DNA from: an uncultured Chiayiivirga sp.
GTDB lineage: Bacteria > Pseudomonadota > Gammaproteobacteria > Xanthomonadales > Xanthomonadaceae
Assembly (NCBI GenBank): GCA_934525595.1
Contig: CAKSZJ010000003.1
Span: 1-64,000 of the forward strand
Direction of reading: 5' to 3'
Length of the DNA stretch: 64,000 nt
The position numbers and the translations under genes were made by a program. Below, one piece after another: positions 24,401 to 37,107 of the stretch. Within the stretch, counting starts at the first letter, position 1, and every line of letters begins with the position of its first letter. The notes beneath the pieces are model-generated. The model did no database searches. It was not told the origin of the DNA and saw only the letters and a list, made by a program, of their open reading frames with translations.

Positions 24401-26349
24401 ACCAGGCGGTTGAACCCGTCGCTCTCGGCGCGGCCACGCCAGATGTTCTCGAAGGCCTGCTCGAAGCGTGCGCGCACTGCATCCACATCGACCGTGCCGA
24501 TGGCTTCGATCTCGAAGTCCTGGATATAGGCGTTGCCGTTGTCCAGATGCAGGGCGTAGGGGCGTTCGGTCTGGATGCGCAGGCCGAGGTTCTCCATCAG
24601 CGGAAGTGCCTCGGAGAGCGAGATGTCGCGGCCGGTGCGGTAGATCTTGAAGCGCAGCTGCGGCGTCTCGTCCTTCGCCTGATGCATGTAGAGGTTGAGG
24701 CCGAGGCCATCGTCGCCCTCCAGCGCGCCGAGGCGGAGCACGTCGTCGGCGGCCACCTCGGGCGCCACTTCGGCGACATAGCCGGCTGGCAGGGCGTGGC
24801 CGAAGCGGTTGGCATGCCGCAGTCCCTCGGCTTCGCCGCTGCGCTGCACGAGCTGTTCACGCAGGGCGTCGTGCCAGCTGCGCATGATGCCGGCCATCTG
24901 TTGGTTGAGGTCATCCACGTCTACGTTCTCCGGTGCGCCCGCCTTGGGGCGGACGATCATGTGCATTTGTGCCAGCGGCGAGGAGCCGACGTGGCTGGTG
25001 GTATCGATCTGCTGGCCGTTGAGCGCGGCCATCAGCATCGCTTCGATGCGCTGGCTGACAGCGGCGTTGAAACGGTCGCGCGGCACGTAGGCCAGGATGG
25101 AGAAGAAGCGACCGAAACGGTCGCGGCGCACGAACAGGCGCGGGCGGATCCGCTCCTGCAGTGCCAGCACGCTCATCGCGGTGCGGTGCAGTTCGTGCGA
25201 ACTGCTCTGGAACAGCTCGTCGCGCGGCAGGATTTCCAGGATCTGGCGCAGCGCCTTGCCGCTGTGGCTGTCGGGCGCCAGCCCGGACTGGGCAATCACG
25301 AACCGATGGCGCTGGCGCACCAGCGGGATATCCCAGGCCCGCGCGCTGTAGGCGCTGGAGGTGAACAGGCCGATGAAGCGGCGCTCGCCGGTGGTGCGTC
25401 CGGTGGCGTCGAACTGGAGTACGCCGATGTAATCCATGTAGCCGGCGCGGTGCACCGTGGAGCGTGCGTTGGTCTTGGTCAGGATCAAGGCGTCCGGCTC
25501 GCTGCGCGAGGCGGTGAGCGAATCGAGCACGCCGCGTACCGAACGAGGGCGCCCGGCGCGCTGATCGCTGCGCAGCAGGCCCAGGCCGCCTTCGGGCAGG
25601 GCGCGCAGCACCGCGTCTTCGGGCGAGGTGCCCAGCGCGTATTCGCGATAGCCCAGGAAGACGAAGTGATCGTCCGCGGCCCAGCGCAGGAACTCGCAGG
25701 CCTCCTCCACGCGCTCGCGCGGCAGTCCGGTGGTGGCTTGCGACAGGCGTTCGGCGCTTTCGAGCGCACGATCGCGCATGGCCTGCCAGTCTGCGACGCA
25801 GGCGCGCACGTCATCGAGCGCCGAGAGGAGGGCGCGCTCGAGGCGCAGGAATGCCGCCGGGCCGATCTGACGGTCGATCTCGATGTGCATCAGCGATTCG
25901 GTGCGCCCGCTGCCCAGGCGCGTGACCACGCCCGCGGCGTCGCGTTCCACGTCGAGCACCGGATGGCCGAGGACGTGGATGCCGACCCGCGCCGCGTCGA
26001 GCACCATGCTCACCGAGTCGACCAGGAAGGGCATGTCGTCGTTGACGATCTGGATCACCGTGTGCGGCGATTCCCAGCCGTGCTGCTCCAGCGTCGGATT
26101 GAAGATGCGCAGCGCCGAGGCTCCGGGCGCGCGCTGGTGCAGGAATTTCAGGTAGCCGTGTGCGAGGGCGGCCCACGCGGCGGCTGGGCGGATGGCGTAC
26201 TCATCCGATTCCATTCGCGCATAGAACGCTCGCGCGAACAGGTCGGCGTCGTGTGCCTTGGTGGCAGGCACGCTGCTGCGCAGCGCGTCGAGGACCGCCC
26301 CGAGCCGGATGTCGGCCGTGGAGGCGGGTGAATCGGAGTGGGTGGTCAT
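21427..26349 (-). CDS. Large NAD-specific glutamate dehydrogenase
   Basis: 1640 residues, the 180-kDa class of NAD-dependent glutamate dehydrogenase (EC 1.4.1.2). N-terminal ACT-like regulatory segments ([23 protein letters not shown]) precede the central catalytic region, where [46 protein letters not shown] and [36 protein letters not shown] are conserved; the long helical C-terminal domain follows. It deaminates glutamate to 2-oxoglutarate. I start at the ATG at 26349 (MTTHSDSP); a GTG at 26373 is possible, and a TGGCATAAT extended -10 (26382-26390) would place +1 near 26375. Gene names vary (gdh2, gdhB), so I leave the symbol empty. Confidence 0.95.
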   Translation of the reverse strand: [1640 protein letters not shown]

Positions 26350-26628
26350 CGTGAACCGAAGGGTTGGGAACACGGCCGGAAATTATGCCACCGCGGCATG
26401 AGGTTCGGTGACGCCGCAGAGCCGGGCGGCGTTCCGCCGGGGCATTTTCCGCTCGCGGGGTCACGGCGGGTTCAGTCTTGCGCCGCGGGAGACTCGGGAC
26501 GATTCGTCCGCCGTCCTGTCCGGCGACGCCGCGACGCGACGCTTTGTCGGCGGCATTGGAGCGCGGGCGCGCTTCGCGCTAGAGTTTTACCTCGTGCCCC
26601 CATCCTTCCCTTGCCGCGAGAGTCCGCG

Positions 26629-28368
<1,740 letters not shown>

Positions 28369-28407
28369 CCGCGCGCGGCACCCACGGCGCCGCGCCTTGC
28401 CGCTCCG

Positions 28408-28971
28408 TCAGGCGCGCCCGGCGAATTCGCCGGTGGCGGTGCTGACCCAGATGTGCTCGCCGTTGGCGATGTATTCGGGCACCTGGATTTCTATGCCGGT
28501 GCTCAGCCGCGCCGGCTTGGGGCGCTTGGTGGCAGTGCCGCCCTTGAGTTCTGGCGGCGTGTCGACGACTTCCAGCTTCACGCTCGGTGGCAACTGCAGG
28601 CCTACCGGCGCGTCGTCGATCAGCTGCACGTAGCAGCCCTTCAACCCGTCGCTGATGTAGCCGGCGTCCTCACCCATCAGCTCGGCGCCGATCACGTACT
28701 GGCTGAAGTCCTCGTCGTCCATGAAGACGAAGTCCTCACCGTCCATGTACGAATAGGTGCAGGCGCGACGGGTCAGCTCGACGTCCTTCAGGTCGTCGTC
28801 GGCGCGCAGGCTCAGGTCGAGCTTGCTGCCGCCCGGCACGCTGTAGAGGGTGAAGCGGAAGGTGACGTTGCCGCCGCGCGCGGTCGGCGAGCTGCGCTCG
28901 ATGTCGCGCACCTGATAGATGCCGCCGTTGTGCTCGACGACGTTGCCCTTGCGGACTTCGGATGCCTTCAT
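28408..28971 (-). CDS. yeiP: Elongation factor P-like protein (YeiP/EfpL)
   Basis: 187 residues with three OB-like domains. [38 protein letters not shown] matches YeiP rather than canonical EF-P: the SPTARGG loop carries Arg in place of the modified Lys/Arg of [21 protein letters not shown] and the C-terminal [34 protein letters not shown] are also typical. EfpL relieves ribosome stalling at a subset of Pro-containing motifs. The ATG at 28971 is the family start. It is convergent with pilB and 22 bp upstream of it lies the stop of an SDR gene. Confidence 0.93.
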   Translation of the reverse strand: MKASEVRKGNVVEHNGGIYQVRDIERSSPTARGGNVTFRFTLYSVPGGSKLDLSLRADDDLKDVELTRRACTYSYMDGEDFVFMDDEDFSQYVIGAELMGEDAGYISDGLKGCYVQLIDDAPVGLQLPPSVKLEVVDTPPELKGGTATKRPKPARLSTGIEIQVPEYIANGEHIWVSTATGEFAGRA

Positions 28972-28993
28972 GGGGTGACGCCTTGACTGGAGG

Positions 28994-29761
28994 TTACTTG
29001 GGCTGCAGCCGGATCGCGCCATCGACGCGGATCGCGGTGCCGTTGAGATAGCCGTTGCGGAGGATGTACGCCACCGTGTCGGCAAATTCGTCCGGGTGGC
29101 CCAGGCGGGAAGGGAAGGGCACCTGCGCGCAGAGCGACTGGTACACCGCCTCGGGCATGCCGTCGACCATCGGGGTATGGAAAACGCCCGGCGCGATCGC
29201 CATCACGCGCACGCCGATGCGGGTGAACTCGCGCGCCAGCGGCAGGGTCATGCCGATCACGCCGCCCTTGCTGGCGGCATAGGCGGCCTGCCCGACCTGG
29301 CCTTCCCAGGCGGCGATCGAAGCGGTGAACACGATCGCGCCGCGTTCCCCGTCGGCGCCGGCCTCGTTTTTCTGCATCAGGTTCGCGGCGGCCTTGGCGA
29401 TGTTGAAGCTGCCGATCAGGTTGACGCGCACCGTGGTGGAAAAGACGTCGAGGGGCATCGCGCCCTCGCGCCCGAGGGCGCGGCCTGCGCCCAGGATGCC
29501 GGCGCAGCAGATTGCCGCGTTGAGGCCGCCCATGCGCTCGCTGGCCTGTGCCAGCGCGGCTTGCGCCGCGGCTTCGTCGGTCACGTCCAGGTGGATGTAG
29601 CCGGCGGCGTCGCCCAGCTCGGCAGCGGCCGCGCGGCCTTTCTCGTCGTTGAGGTCGAGCAGGGTGACGCGGCCGCCGTCGGCGACGATGCGTCGCGCCG
29701 TGGCCAGCCCGAGGCCGGAGGCGCCGCCGGTGATGATGGCGCGGACAGCGTTCGATTGCAT
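28994..29761 (-). CDS. Short-chain 3-hydroxyacyl-CoA dehydrogenase (HSD10-like)
   Basis: 255 residues, classical [25 protein letters not shown] (NAD site), CCAGILG, the catalytic Ser in [23 protein letters not shown] with YAASK (Tyr-x3-Lys), and [18 protein letters not shown]. The sequence resembles type II 3-hydroxyacyl-CoA / 2-methyl-3-hydroxybutyryl-CoA dehydrogenases rather than FabG, so a role in fatty-acid or isoleucine breakdown is likely. GGGAGA precedes the ATG at 29761. It probably shares a transcript with the EF-P-like gene 22 bp downstream. Confidence 0.9.
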   Translation of the reverse strand: MQSNAVRAIITGGASGLGLATARRIVADGGRVTLLDLNDEKGRAAAAELGDAAGYIHLDVTDEAAAQAALAQASERMGGLNAAICCAGILGAGRALGREGAMPLDVFSTTVRVNLIGSFNIAKAAANLMQKNEAGADGERGAIVFTASIAAWEGQVGQAAYAASKGGVIGMTLPLAREFTRIGVRVMAIAPGVFHTPMVDGMPEAVYQSLCAQVPFPSRLGHPDEFADTVAYILRNGYLNGTAIRVDGAIRLQPK

Positions 29762-29903
29762 GGGAGTCTCCCGGCAGAAAGGCAGGTGGGGCAGACGCAT
29801 AGTGTAGCCCGCCGTGCGCCGCTGGAACGGCGTGTGCCCGTGCGGGCACGCGGTGCGTCGACGCGGCTGCCGTCGCGATATCGGCCCCTGATGTGGCGCG
29901 TGG

Positions 29904-29930
29904 CGCTGAGCCTGCCGCGCAGGCTCAGCG
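29904..29930 (-). terminator. Perfect 12-bp hairpin over the permease stop codon
   Basis: CGCTGAGCCTGC (29904-29915), a 3-nt loop and GCAGGCTCAGCG (29919-29930) are exact complements. The hairpin covers the stop codon (29925-29927) of the permease gene. There is no T-run on the minus strand, so it may be a 3' mRNA-stabilising or Rho-linked structure rather than a classical terminator. The 163-bp gap to the SDR gene holds another GC dyad near 29838-29855. Confidence 0.5.
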
Positions 29931-31253
29931 TGCCGCTGTCGGACGCGTGCCGGACAGGCGGAACAGCGCCCAGGCCACCGTCACCACGCCCGCGCCGCTG
30001 GCCAGCATGGCGAGCGGGTAGGAGGCCAGCAGCAGCGCGCAGGCGACCAGGGCGCCGAGGCCGAACAGGCGGTCAGCCCGGCTCGGGCGGCGCTCGCGCG
30101 TCCCGAGGAGGAGGCTCAGGCCCGCCGCCGCATAGGCGAGGACCACCAGCATCACCACCACTTCGATGATCGTCTCGAACTGGCTGGAGACCGTCGGCGC
30201 CAGGGTGAGCGAGGCGATGGCCGACATTGACAGGGCCACGATGAAGAGCCCCCAGCCGGCCGCGCCGCGCGCGTTGAAGCGGCCGAAAATGGCCGGCAGG
30301 AAGCCGCGCTGCGCCGCACGCGCGCCCGATTCGCCCGTGACCAGCATCCAGCCGCCGAGCGTGCCGGTGGCTTTCAGCGCGGCGGCGGCGGCGATCACCG
30401 GCACGGCCCAGGCGCCGAAGATCGCTCCGGCAACCAGCGCGAACGGGGCGCTCGATTGGGCCAGCTGCTCCGCCGGCACGATGCCCATGACCAGCACCGA
30501 GGAAATCAGATAGACCACGCCGGCAATCAGCACGCCGCTGATCGTCGCCAGCGGCACGTTGCGGGCCGGATCGCGCACCACGCCCGCCACCATCGCGCCG
30601 GTTTCAAGGCCCACGAAGGCCCAGAAGATCGGAGCGAGCGAGGCAAAGGCCAGCGCGAAGTCGGATTGGGGAACCGGCTTGTCGGTGTTCCACTCCGCAC
30701 CCGTGGTATTCCATGCGGCCTCGTAGATCGCCGTATCGAAACTGCCCCAGCCGAAGATCAGCACCACCGCCACCGGCAGCAGGCCGAACACCACGCAGAA
30801 CGACTGGAAACGCGCCACCGGACGCGGGCCGAACAGGTTGATGCCCAGCATCAGCCAGATCAGCGCGAGTTGTCCTGCCACCTGCACGCCGGGTTGGGTG
30901 CCGTCAAATGGCAGCAGCATCACCAGGTAGCCGAACGCGGCCACCGCGATGGCGTTGTTGCCGATCCAGGAGGACACCCAGTACATCGTGGTGGCGATGA
31001 AGCTGGCATCGCGTCCGAGCGCCGGACGCACGTAGTCGTCCGGCGATTCCAGATTCGGATAATCGCGCGCCAGGCGCGCGAACGCGCCGCCGAGCACGAC
31101 CGCCAGAAGGGTGGCGATGAACCAGCTGATCGCCGTGACCGCGCCCGAGCGCGCCAGCGAGGCCGGCAGCAGGAAGAATCCCGAGCCGATCATGTTGTTG
31201 GCCACCACGAAGGTGGCCAGGACCGGGCCGATCTTGCGCGCGGACGTGGTCAT
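29925..31253 (-). CDS. APC-family amino acid permease/antiporter (AdiC-like)
   Basis: 442 residues, about twelve membrane helices. The first helix has GPVLATFVVANNMIGSGFFLLPASLA, with the unwound GSG motif that binds the substrate alpha-carboxylate and amino group in APC transporters. IFWAFVGLETGAMVAGVVRDPARNVPLATISGVLIAG is the helix-6 region typical of basic amino acid/polyamine antiporters such as AdiC and CadB. The substrate is not certain. It begins 7 bp after the stop of the second permease, so the two are one operon. A strong hairpin overlies its stop codon. Confidence 0.87.
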   Translation of the reverse strand: MTTSARKIGPVLATFVVANNMIGSGFFLLPASLARSGAVTAISWFIATLLAVVLGGAFARLARDYPNLESPDDYVRPALGRDASFIATTMYWVSSWIGNNAIAVAAFGYLVMLLPFDGTQPGVQVAGQLALIWLMLGINLFGPRPVARFQSFCVVFGLLPVAVVLIFGWGSFDTAIYEAAWNTTGAEWNTDKPVPQSDFALAFASLAPIFWAFVGLETGAMVAGVVRDPARNVPLATISGVLIAGVVYLISSVLVMGIVPAEQLAQSSAPFALVAGAIFGAWAVPVIAAAAALKATGTLGGWMLVTGESGARAAQRGFLPAIFGRFNARGAAGWGLFIVALSMSAIASLTLAPTVSSQFETIIEVVVMLVVLAYAAAGLSLLLGTRERRPSRADRLFGLGALVACALLLASYPLAMLASGAGVVTVAWALFRLSGTRPTAAR

Positions 31254-31260
31254 GGTGCGA

Positions 31261-32727
31261 TCAGCGGCGGCGCAGCTTGCTGTGGCGGTAGCCGTAGGCG
31301 AAGTAGATCACCATGCCGATCGCGGTCCAGCCCACCATCAGGCGCCAATGTTCCGAGAACGGCTGCCAGAACAGGTACAGACAGGCCGCGGCACCCATCG
31401 GCGCGATGAGCCAGGCCACCGGCACGCGGAACGGACGCGGCAGGTCCGGCCGGGTGCGGCGCAGGATCAGGATGCCGATGCAGACCGTGGTGAAGGCCAG
31501 CAGGGTTCCCATGGAAACCAGTTCGCCCAGCAGGCCGATCGGGAACAATCCGGCCAGCACCGCGGCCACCACGCCAACGATGATGGTGCTGATGTAGGGC
31601 GTCTGATGCTTCGGGTGAACCTTGCCGAAGAAGCGCGGCAGGAGGCCGTCGCGAGACATCGAGTAGAAGATGCGCGGCTGGCCCATCAGCATCACCAGAA
31701 TTACCGAGGACAGGCCGGCGATGGCGCCCAGCTCGACGAGCCACTTGAGCCACGCCAGCGAGGGATAGGCTTCCAGCGCCGTGGCGACCGGCTTGGCCGT
31801 GCCCAGCTCGGTGTAGTGCATCATGCCGGTGAGCACGCCGGCCACGACGATGTAGATGATCGTGCACAGGAACAGCGAACCGAGGATGCCGATGGGCATG
31901 TCGCGCTGCGGGTTCTTGGCTTCGCCCGCCGCCGTGGATACCGCATCGAAGCCGATGTAGGCGAAGAACACCACCGCCGCGCCGCGCACGATGCCGCTGA
32001 ACCCGAACTGGCCCGGGCCGGTGTTTTCCGGGATGAAGGGCACCCAGTTGTCGGGGTTGATGAACTGGATGCTGAAGGCCACGAACAGCAGGATCACGGT
32101 GACCTTGATCGCCACGATGATCGAGTTGACGAAGGCCGACTGGGTGATGCCGACGTAGCACAGCCCGCTGATCGCAGCGACGATGAAGACCGCCGGCAGG
32201 TTCACGATGGCACCGCTCATCACGATCTCCGAGCCGGATATGGTCAGCGGTGCCGAAGACAGCGCGGCCGGCAGGGCCATGCCGAGATTGCCGAGGAAAC
32301 TGTTGAGATAGCCCGACCAGCCCACCGCCACGGTGGAGGCGGCGAACAGGTATTCGAGCACCAGGTTCCAGCCGATGAACCAGGCGATGAACTCGCCCAA
32401 GGTGGCGTAGGAGTAGGAGTAGGCGCTGCCCGAGACCGGCATCATCGCGGCGAACTCCGCATAGCACAGGCCGGCCAGGGCGCAGGCCAGTCCGGCCAGA
32501 ACGAAGCTCAGCACCAGCGCCGGGCCGGCGTGCGCTGCCGCGGCGTGGCCGGTGAGCACGAAGATGCCCGCGCCGATCACCGCGCCGATGCCCAGCATGA
32601 CGAGCTGCCTGGCGGTCAGGGTGCGCTTGAGGGTAGCCTCGCCTTCGAGACCGCCTTCGACCGGTTCGCCTGCATCGACGTGGCCCGATGGTGCAATCGG
32701 CTTGGTGGCCAACAGGTTCTTGAGCAT
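31261..32727 (-). CDS. APC-family cationic amino acid transporter-like permease
   Basis: 488 residues with twelve or more helices. LGIGAVIGAGIFVLTGHAAAAHAGPALVLSFVLAGLACALAGLCYAEFA is the hallmark of the CAT/YfnA-type branch, and FFAYIGFDAVSTAAGEAKNPQRDMPIGI and GQPRIFYSMSRDGLLP are conserved family blocks. Likely a proton-coupled uptake system for amino acids. GAGGGGAAA lies before the ATG. It is the first of two adjacent permease genes of different APC branches, which suggests paired uptake and exchange; no decarboxylase is nearby to name the substrate. Confidence 0.88.
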   Translation of the reverse strand: MLKNLLATKPIAPSGHVDAGEPVEGGLEGEATLKRTLTARQLVMLGIGAVIGAGIFVLTGHAAAAHAGPALVLSFVLAGLACALAGLCYAEFAAMMPVSGSAYSYSYATLGEFIAWFIGWNLVLEYLFAASTVAVGWSGYLNSFLGNLGMALPAALSSAPLTISGSEIVMSGAIVNLPAVFIVAAISGLCYVGITQSAFVNSIIVAIKVTVILLFVAFSIQFINPDNWVPFIPENTGPGQFGFSGIVRGAAVVFFAYIGFDAVSTAAGEAKNPQRDMPIGILGSLFLCTIIYIVVAGVLTGMMHYTELGTAKPVATALEAYPSLAWLKWLVELGAIAGLSSVILVMLMGQPRIFYSMSRDGLLPRFFGKVHPKHQTPYISTIIVGVVAAVLAGLFPIGLLGELVSMGTLLAFTTVCIGILILRRTRPDLPRPFRVPVAWLIAPMGAAACLYLFWQPFSEHWRLMVGWTAIGMVIYFAYGYRHSKLRRR

Positions 32728-32888
32728 GCGGTGTTTCCCCTCGCGTCAGGTGACGAATTCCGAAAAGCGGCAAATCGCAGCCTGCCGCAATGAGCGCCGA
32801 ACCTTAACGCGGGCTGAGAAGCGCAGCAAGCGCGAAACGTCATGCTCACGGTCATACTGCAGCGCCACGACCCCGCGAACCTTTTCCG

Positions 32889-33443
32889 ATGCCGCTCCAT
32901 CCGCCATTGCACGCTGCATTGCAGCATCACGCACGCGCCGTACCCGAGCAGGGCGAGGTGGCCGAGTCGTTCCTCGCCTTCCTCCGATCGCACCCCGACG
33001 TGTTCCAGCGCGGCCATCCGCCGGGCCACTTCACCGGTTCGGCCTGGCTGGTCAGTGCGGACGGCGAGCGCGTGCTCCTGACCCATCACCGCAAGCTGGA
33101 ACGCTGGCTGCAGCCGGGCGGCCACGCCGACGGCGACGCAGACCTCGTGGGCGTGTCGCTGCGCGAAGCCGGCGAGGAGTCGGGCCTGCCCGATCTGGTG
33201 GTGGAACCGGAGATCTTCGACCTGGACCGCCACCTGATCCCGGCGCGCGGCAGCGAGCTCGCGCACTGGCACTACGACGTGCGCTATGTGGTGCGGGCGA
33301 CCGGCAGCGAGGCGTTCAGTGTGAGCGAGGAGTCGCTTGACCTGGCCTGGCGAAACGTCGCCGGGATGCCGGAAGATGCCTCGTTGGATGAATCGATCCG
33401 CCGCATGGCGCGGCGCTGGCTGGCGCGTGTCGCGGCAGGGTGA
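32889..33443 (+). CDS. NUDIX hydrolase
   Basis: 184 residues. The Nudix box is in GGHADGDADLVGVSLREAGEESGL (about residues 77-100): the REAGEESG metal-binding core is intact, but the upstream Glu of GX5EX7REUXEEXGU is Ala here, as in a known GGHADGD subgroup. The middle has TGSAWLVSADGERVLLTHHRKLERWLQPGG and a beta-rich tail. It should hydrolyse a nucleoside diphosphate linked to some group X; the substrate is not predictable. Divergent from the permeases across 161 bp, convergent with the lipoprotein gene. Confidence 0.88.
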   Translation: MPLHPPLHAALQHHARAVPEQGEVAESFLAFLRSHPDVFQRGHPPGHFTGSAWLVSADGERVLLTHHRKLERWLQPGGHADGDADLVGVSLREAGEESGLPDLVVEPEIFDLDRHLIPARGSELAHWHYDVRYVVRATGSEAFSVSEESLDLAWRNVAGMPEDASLDESIRRMARRWLARVAAG

Positions 33444-33464
33444 GACCGCCGCGGTGGCGACCGG

Positions 33465-33973
33465 CTACCGGGCGGGGCCGTCCTCGAGCATGAACCCGGC
33501 GCGTTTGGCCTCGCAGCGGCCCTGCACGCACGCGCAGCCGCCGATGGAAGGAAAACCGCAGACGCCGCTCGTGCCCGATGCGGCGCAGGCCGCCTTTACC
33601 TGCTCGGGGAAGGTCGGGCTGTCGACGTTGACGCAGGCCGGGTAGTAGCCGCAGCAGTTGCCGACATCCTTGACGGTGCAGTCGGCGTCGCTGCGGCAGG
33701 TGTAATCGACCTCGCCCACCCCGGCCCGGGATGCCGCGGCATCCGCCTTGCGCGCGGCGGCGGGTTGCGGTGCCGGCTCGTTGACGGGCGGTGCTGCATC
33801 GTCCGCGTCGTGATATCCGGGCTGGTGCGAATCCGCGCTGACGCTTGCCGGCGGCGCGGGCTTGGCACCGTCGGGCGCGGCCACTTCGCCCGGCACGCTG
33901 CAGGCCGCAAGCAGCGCCAGCAGCAGCGCCAGCGCGGCGGAAATCGGCGAGAGGCGGCGCGGTGCGCGGCGCA

Positions 33974-33974
<1 letters not shown>
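33465..33974 (-). CDS. Cys-rich lipoprotein of unknown function
   Basis: 169 residues. A type II signal peptide ends in the lipobox LLALLAAC, so the mature protein is a lipid-anchored periplasmic or outer-membrane protein. A Pro/Ala-rich linker (residues about 30-85) leads to a compact C-terminal domain with about ten Cys (CRSDADCTVKDVGNCCGYY..., SGVCGFPSIGGCACVQGRC) that must form disulphides. The ATG at 33974 shares one base with the glnS stop (TGATG), so it is the last gene of the aroK-glnS run. I do not recognise the domain; the CxSDADC start resembles small Cys-rich modules found in other secreted proteins. Confidence 0.8.
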
Positions 33975-35698
<1,724 letters not shown>

Positions 35699-35769
35699 GG
35701 CGGCGTGCGGGTTTGAGAGGGTGTGAGTGTAACCGTGCGCCCGGCGGCGCAGGCCGGGTTCAGACGGCG

Positions 35770-36825
35770 TCAGGCGGGAGCGGAGCGGCTCAGTTCGTGC
35801 ACCGCGTCGACCAGCGCCTTGAGGTGCTCGGGCTTCACGTCGGGAGTGATGCCGTGGCCCAGATTGAAGACGTGGCCGGGGCCGGTTCCGTAGCTCTGCA
35901 GCACCGCGGCGGCTTCGGCGCGGATGCGTTCGGGCGAGGCGAACAGCACGGACGGGTCGAGGTTGCCCTGCAGCGCGACGCGGCCGCCGGTGCGCCGGCG
36001 CGCTTCTTCCAGGGTGACCGACCAGTCGACACCGATGCCCTCGGCGCCGGTGTCGGCGAGCGCCTCCAGGTGCGGAGCATTGCCCTTGCCGAACAGGATC
36101 AGCGGAGTGCGCGCGGCACCTTCGCCGCGCGGCAGCGCCTGCGCGATGCGCGTCAGGTAGCGCAGCGAGAACTCGCGGTACATCGCCGGAGCAAGCACGC
36201 CGCCCCAGGTGTCGAAGATCTGCAGCGCCTGCGCGCCGGCTTCACGCTGCGCCGCCAGGTAGGCGATCACCGCGTCGGTCACCACGTCCAGCAGGCGGTG
36301 CAGGGTGGCCGGGTCGTCGTACATCATCGCCTTGATGCGGGCGAAGTTTTCGCTGCCGCCGCCTTCCACCATGTAGCAGGCCAGGGTCCAGGGGCTGCCG
36401 GAAAAGCCGATCAGAGGCACCCGGCCGTCGAGCTCGCGGCGGATCAGCGACACCGCGTCGGTGACGTAGCGCAGCTCGCTGCCGATGTCGGGCGCGGCGA
36501 GTCTGGCGACGTCGGCGGCGCTGCGGATCGGGCGTTCGAACTTCGGCCCCTCGCCCTCCACGAAGTACAGCCCCAGGCCCATCGCGTCGGGCACGGTGAG
36601 GATGTCGGAGAACAGGATGGCGGCATCCAGCTCGAAGCGGGCGAGCGGCTGCAGGGTGACCTCGCAGGCCAGCTCCGGGGTCTTGGCCAGGGCCAGGAAG
36701 CTGCCGGCGCGGGCACGGGTGGCGCGATATTCAGGCAGGTAGCGGCCGGCCTGGCGCATGATCCAGACGGGGGTGCAGTCGACGGGTTCGCGCCGCAGGG
36801 CGCGCAGGAAACGTTCGTTTTTCAT
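35770..36825 (-). CDS. hemE: Uroporphyrinogen decarboxylase
   Basis: 351 residues. The N-terminal [21 protein letters not shown] is the signature with the substrate-binding Arg residues; [40 protein letters not shown] and [24 protein letters not shown] are all conserved. It removes four acetate carboxyls from uroporphyrinogen III in haem synthesis. It sits in a minus-strand run aroK-aroB-WGR-like-hemE-glnS, with hemE near aroB as in related genomes. Confidence 0.97.
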   Translation of the reverse strand: MKNERFLRALRREPVDCTPVWIMRQAGRYLPEYRATRARAGSFLALAKTPELACEVTLQPLARFELDAAILFSDILTVPDAMGLGLYFVEGEGPKFERPIRSAADVARLAAPDIGSELRYVTDAVSLIRRELDGRVPLIGFSGSPWTLACYMVEGGGSENFARIKAMMYDDPATLHRLLDVVTDAVIAYLAAQREAGAQALQIFDTWGGVLAPAMYREFSLRYLTRIAQALPRGEGAARTPLILFGKGNAPHLEALADTGAEGIGVDWSVTLEEARRRTGGRVALQGNLDPSVLFASPERIRAEAAAVLQSYGTGPGHVFNLGHGITPDVKPEHLKALVDAVHELSRSAPA

Positions 36826-36849
36826 GGAGGGGTTCCGGATGGCGCCGCC

Positions 36850-37098
36850 TCAGGCGGCGTCGGGGGGTGGGTCGCAGACCTGGAAGCCGCGCCCGACGTG
36901 CGCGGCGCGGGCGGTTTCGAAGGCTTCCACGGCCTGTGCTCGGGACATGAACAGTGCGCGCCGCACCTGGCTGCGGCCGCCGGGCTGCCGGGTTTCCCGG
37001 ATCAGCTCCCAGCCGCCAAGCAGGTCTTCCTGCAGCGCCAGCCGGACAAGGCGGGGCGCCGGCAGACCGGGCGAGGCTTGCTGCAGGGTGATTCGCAT
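36850..37098 (-). CDS. Small WGR-domain-like protein
   Basis: 82 residues. The pattern RLVRLALQEDLLGGWELIRETRQPGGRSQVRRALFMSRAQAVEAFETARAAHVGRGFQV follows the WGR domain outline (a Trp-containing strand, a basic 'G-x-G/R' turn, then a helix and a final G-x-Q), although the W-G-R triplet itself is altered. WGR domains occur in poly(ADP-ribose) polymerases and stand-alone bacterial proteins and may bind nucleic acid. It lies 9 bp after aroB and 24 bp before hemE, so it is co-transcribed. Its function is unknown. Confidence 0.75.
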   Translation of the reverse strand: MRITLQQASPGLPAPRLVRLALQEDLLGGWELIRETRQPGGRSQVRRALFMSRAQAVEAFETARAAHVGRGFQVCDPPPDAA

Positions 37099-37107
37099 CC
37101 AGCCATT

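Noticed and set aside
23068-26331. A 1087-codon open frame on the plus strand
   Set aside because: It is antisense to the well-conserved glutamate dehydrogenase gene; long antisense frames are expected at this GC content, and the translation is low-complexity Arg/Ala/His-rich with no domain.
26350-26628. Sigma-54 promoter for pilB
   Set aside because: I looked for TGGC-N9-TTGC-type spacing in the 279-bp gap and found no acceptable match.
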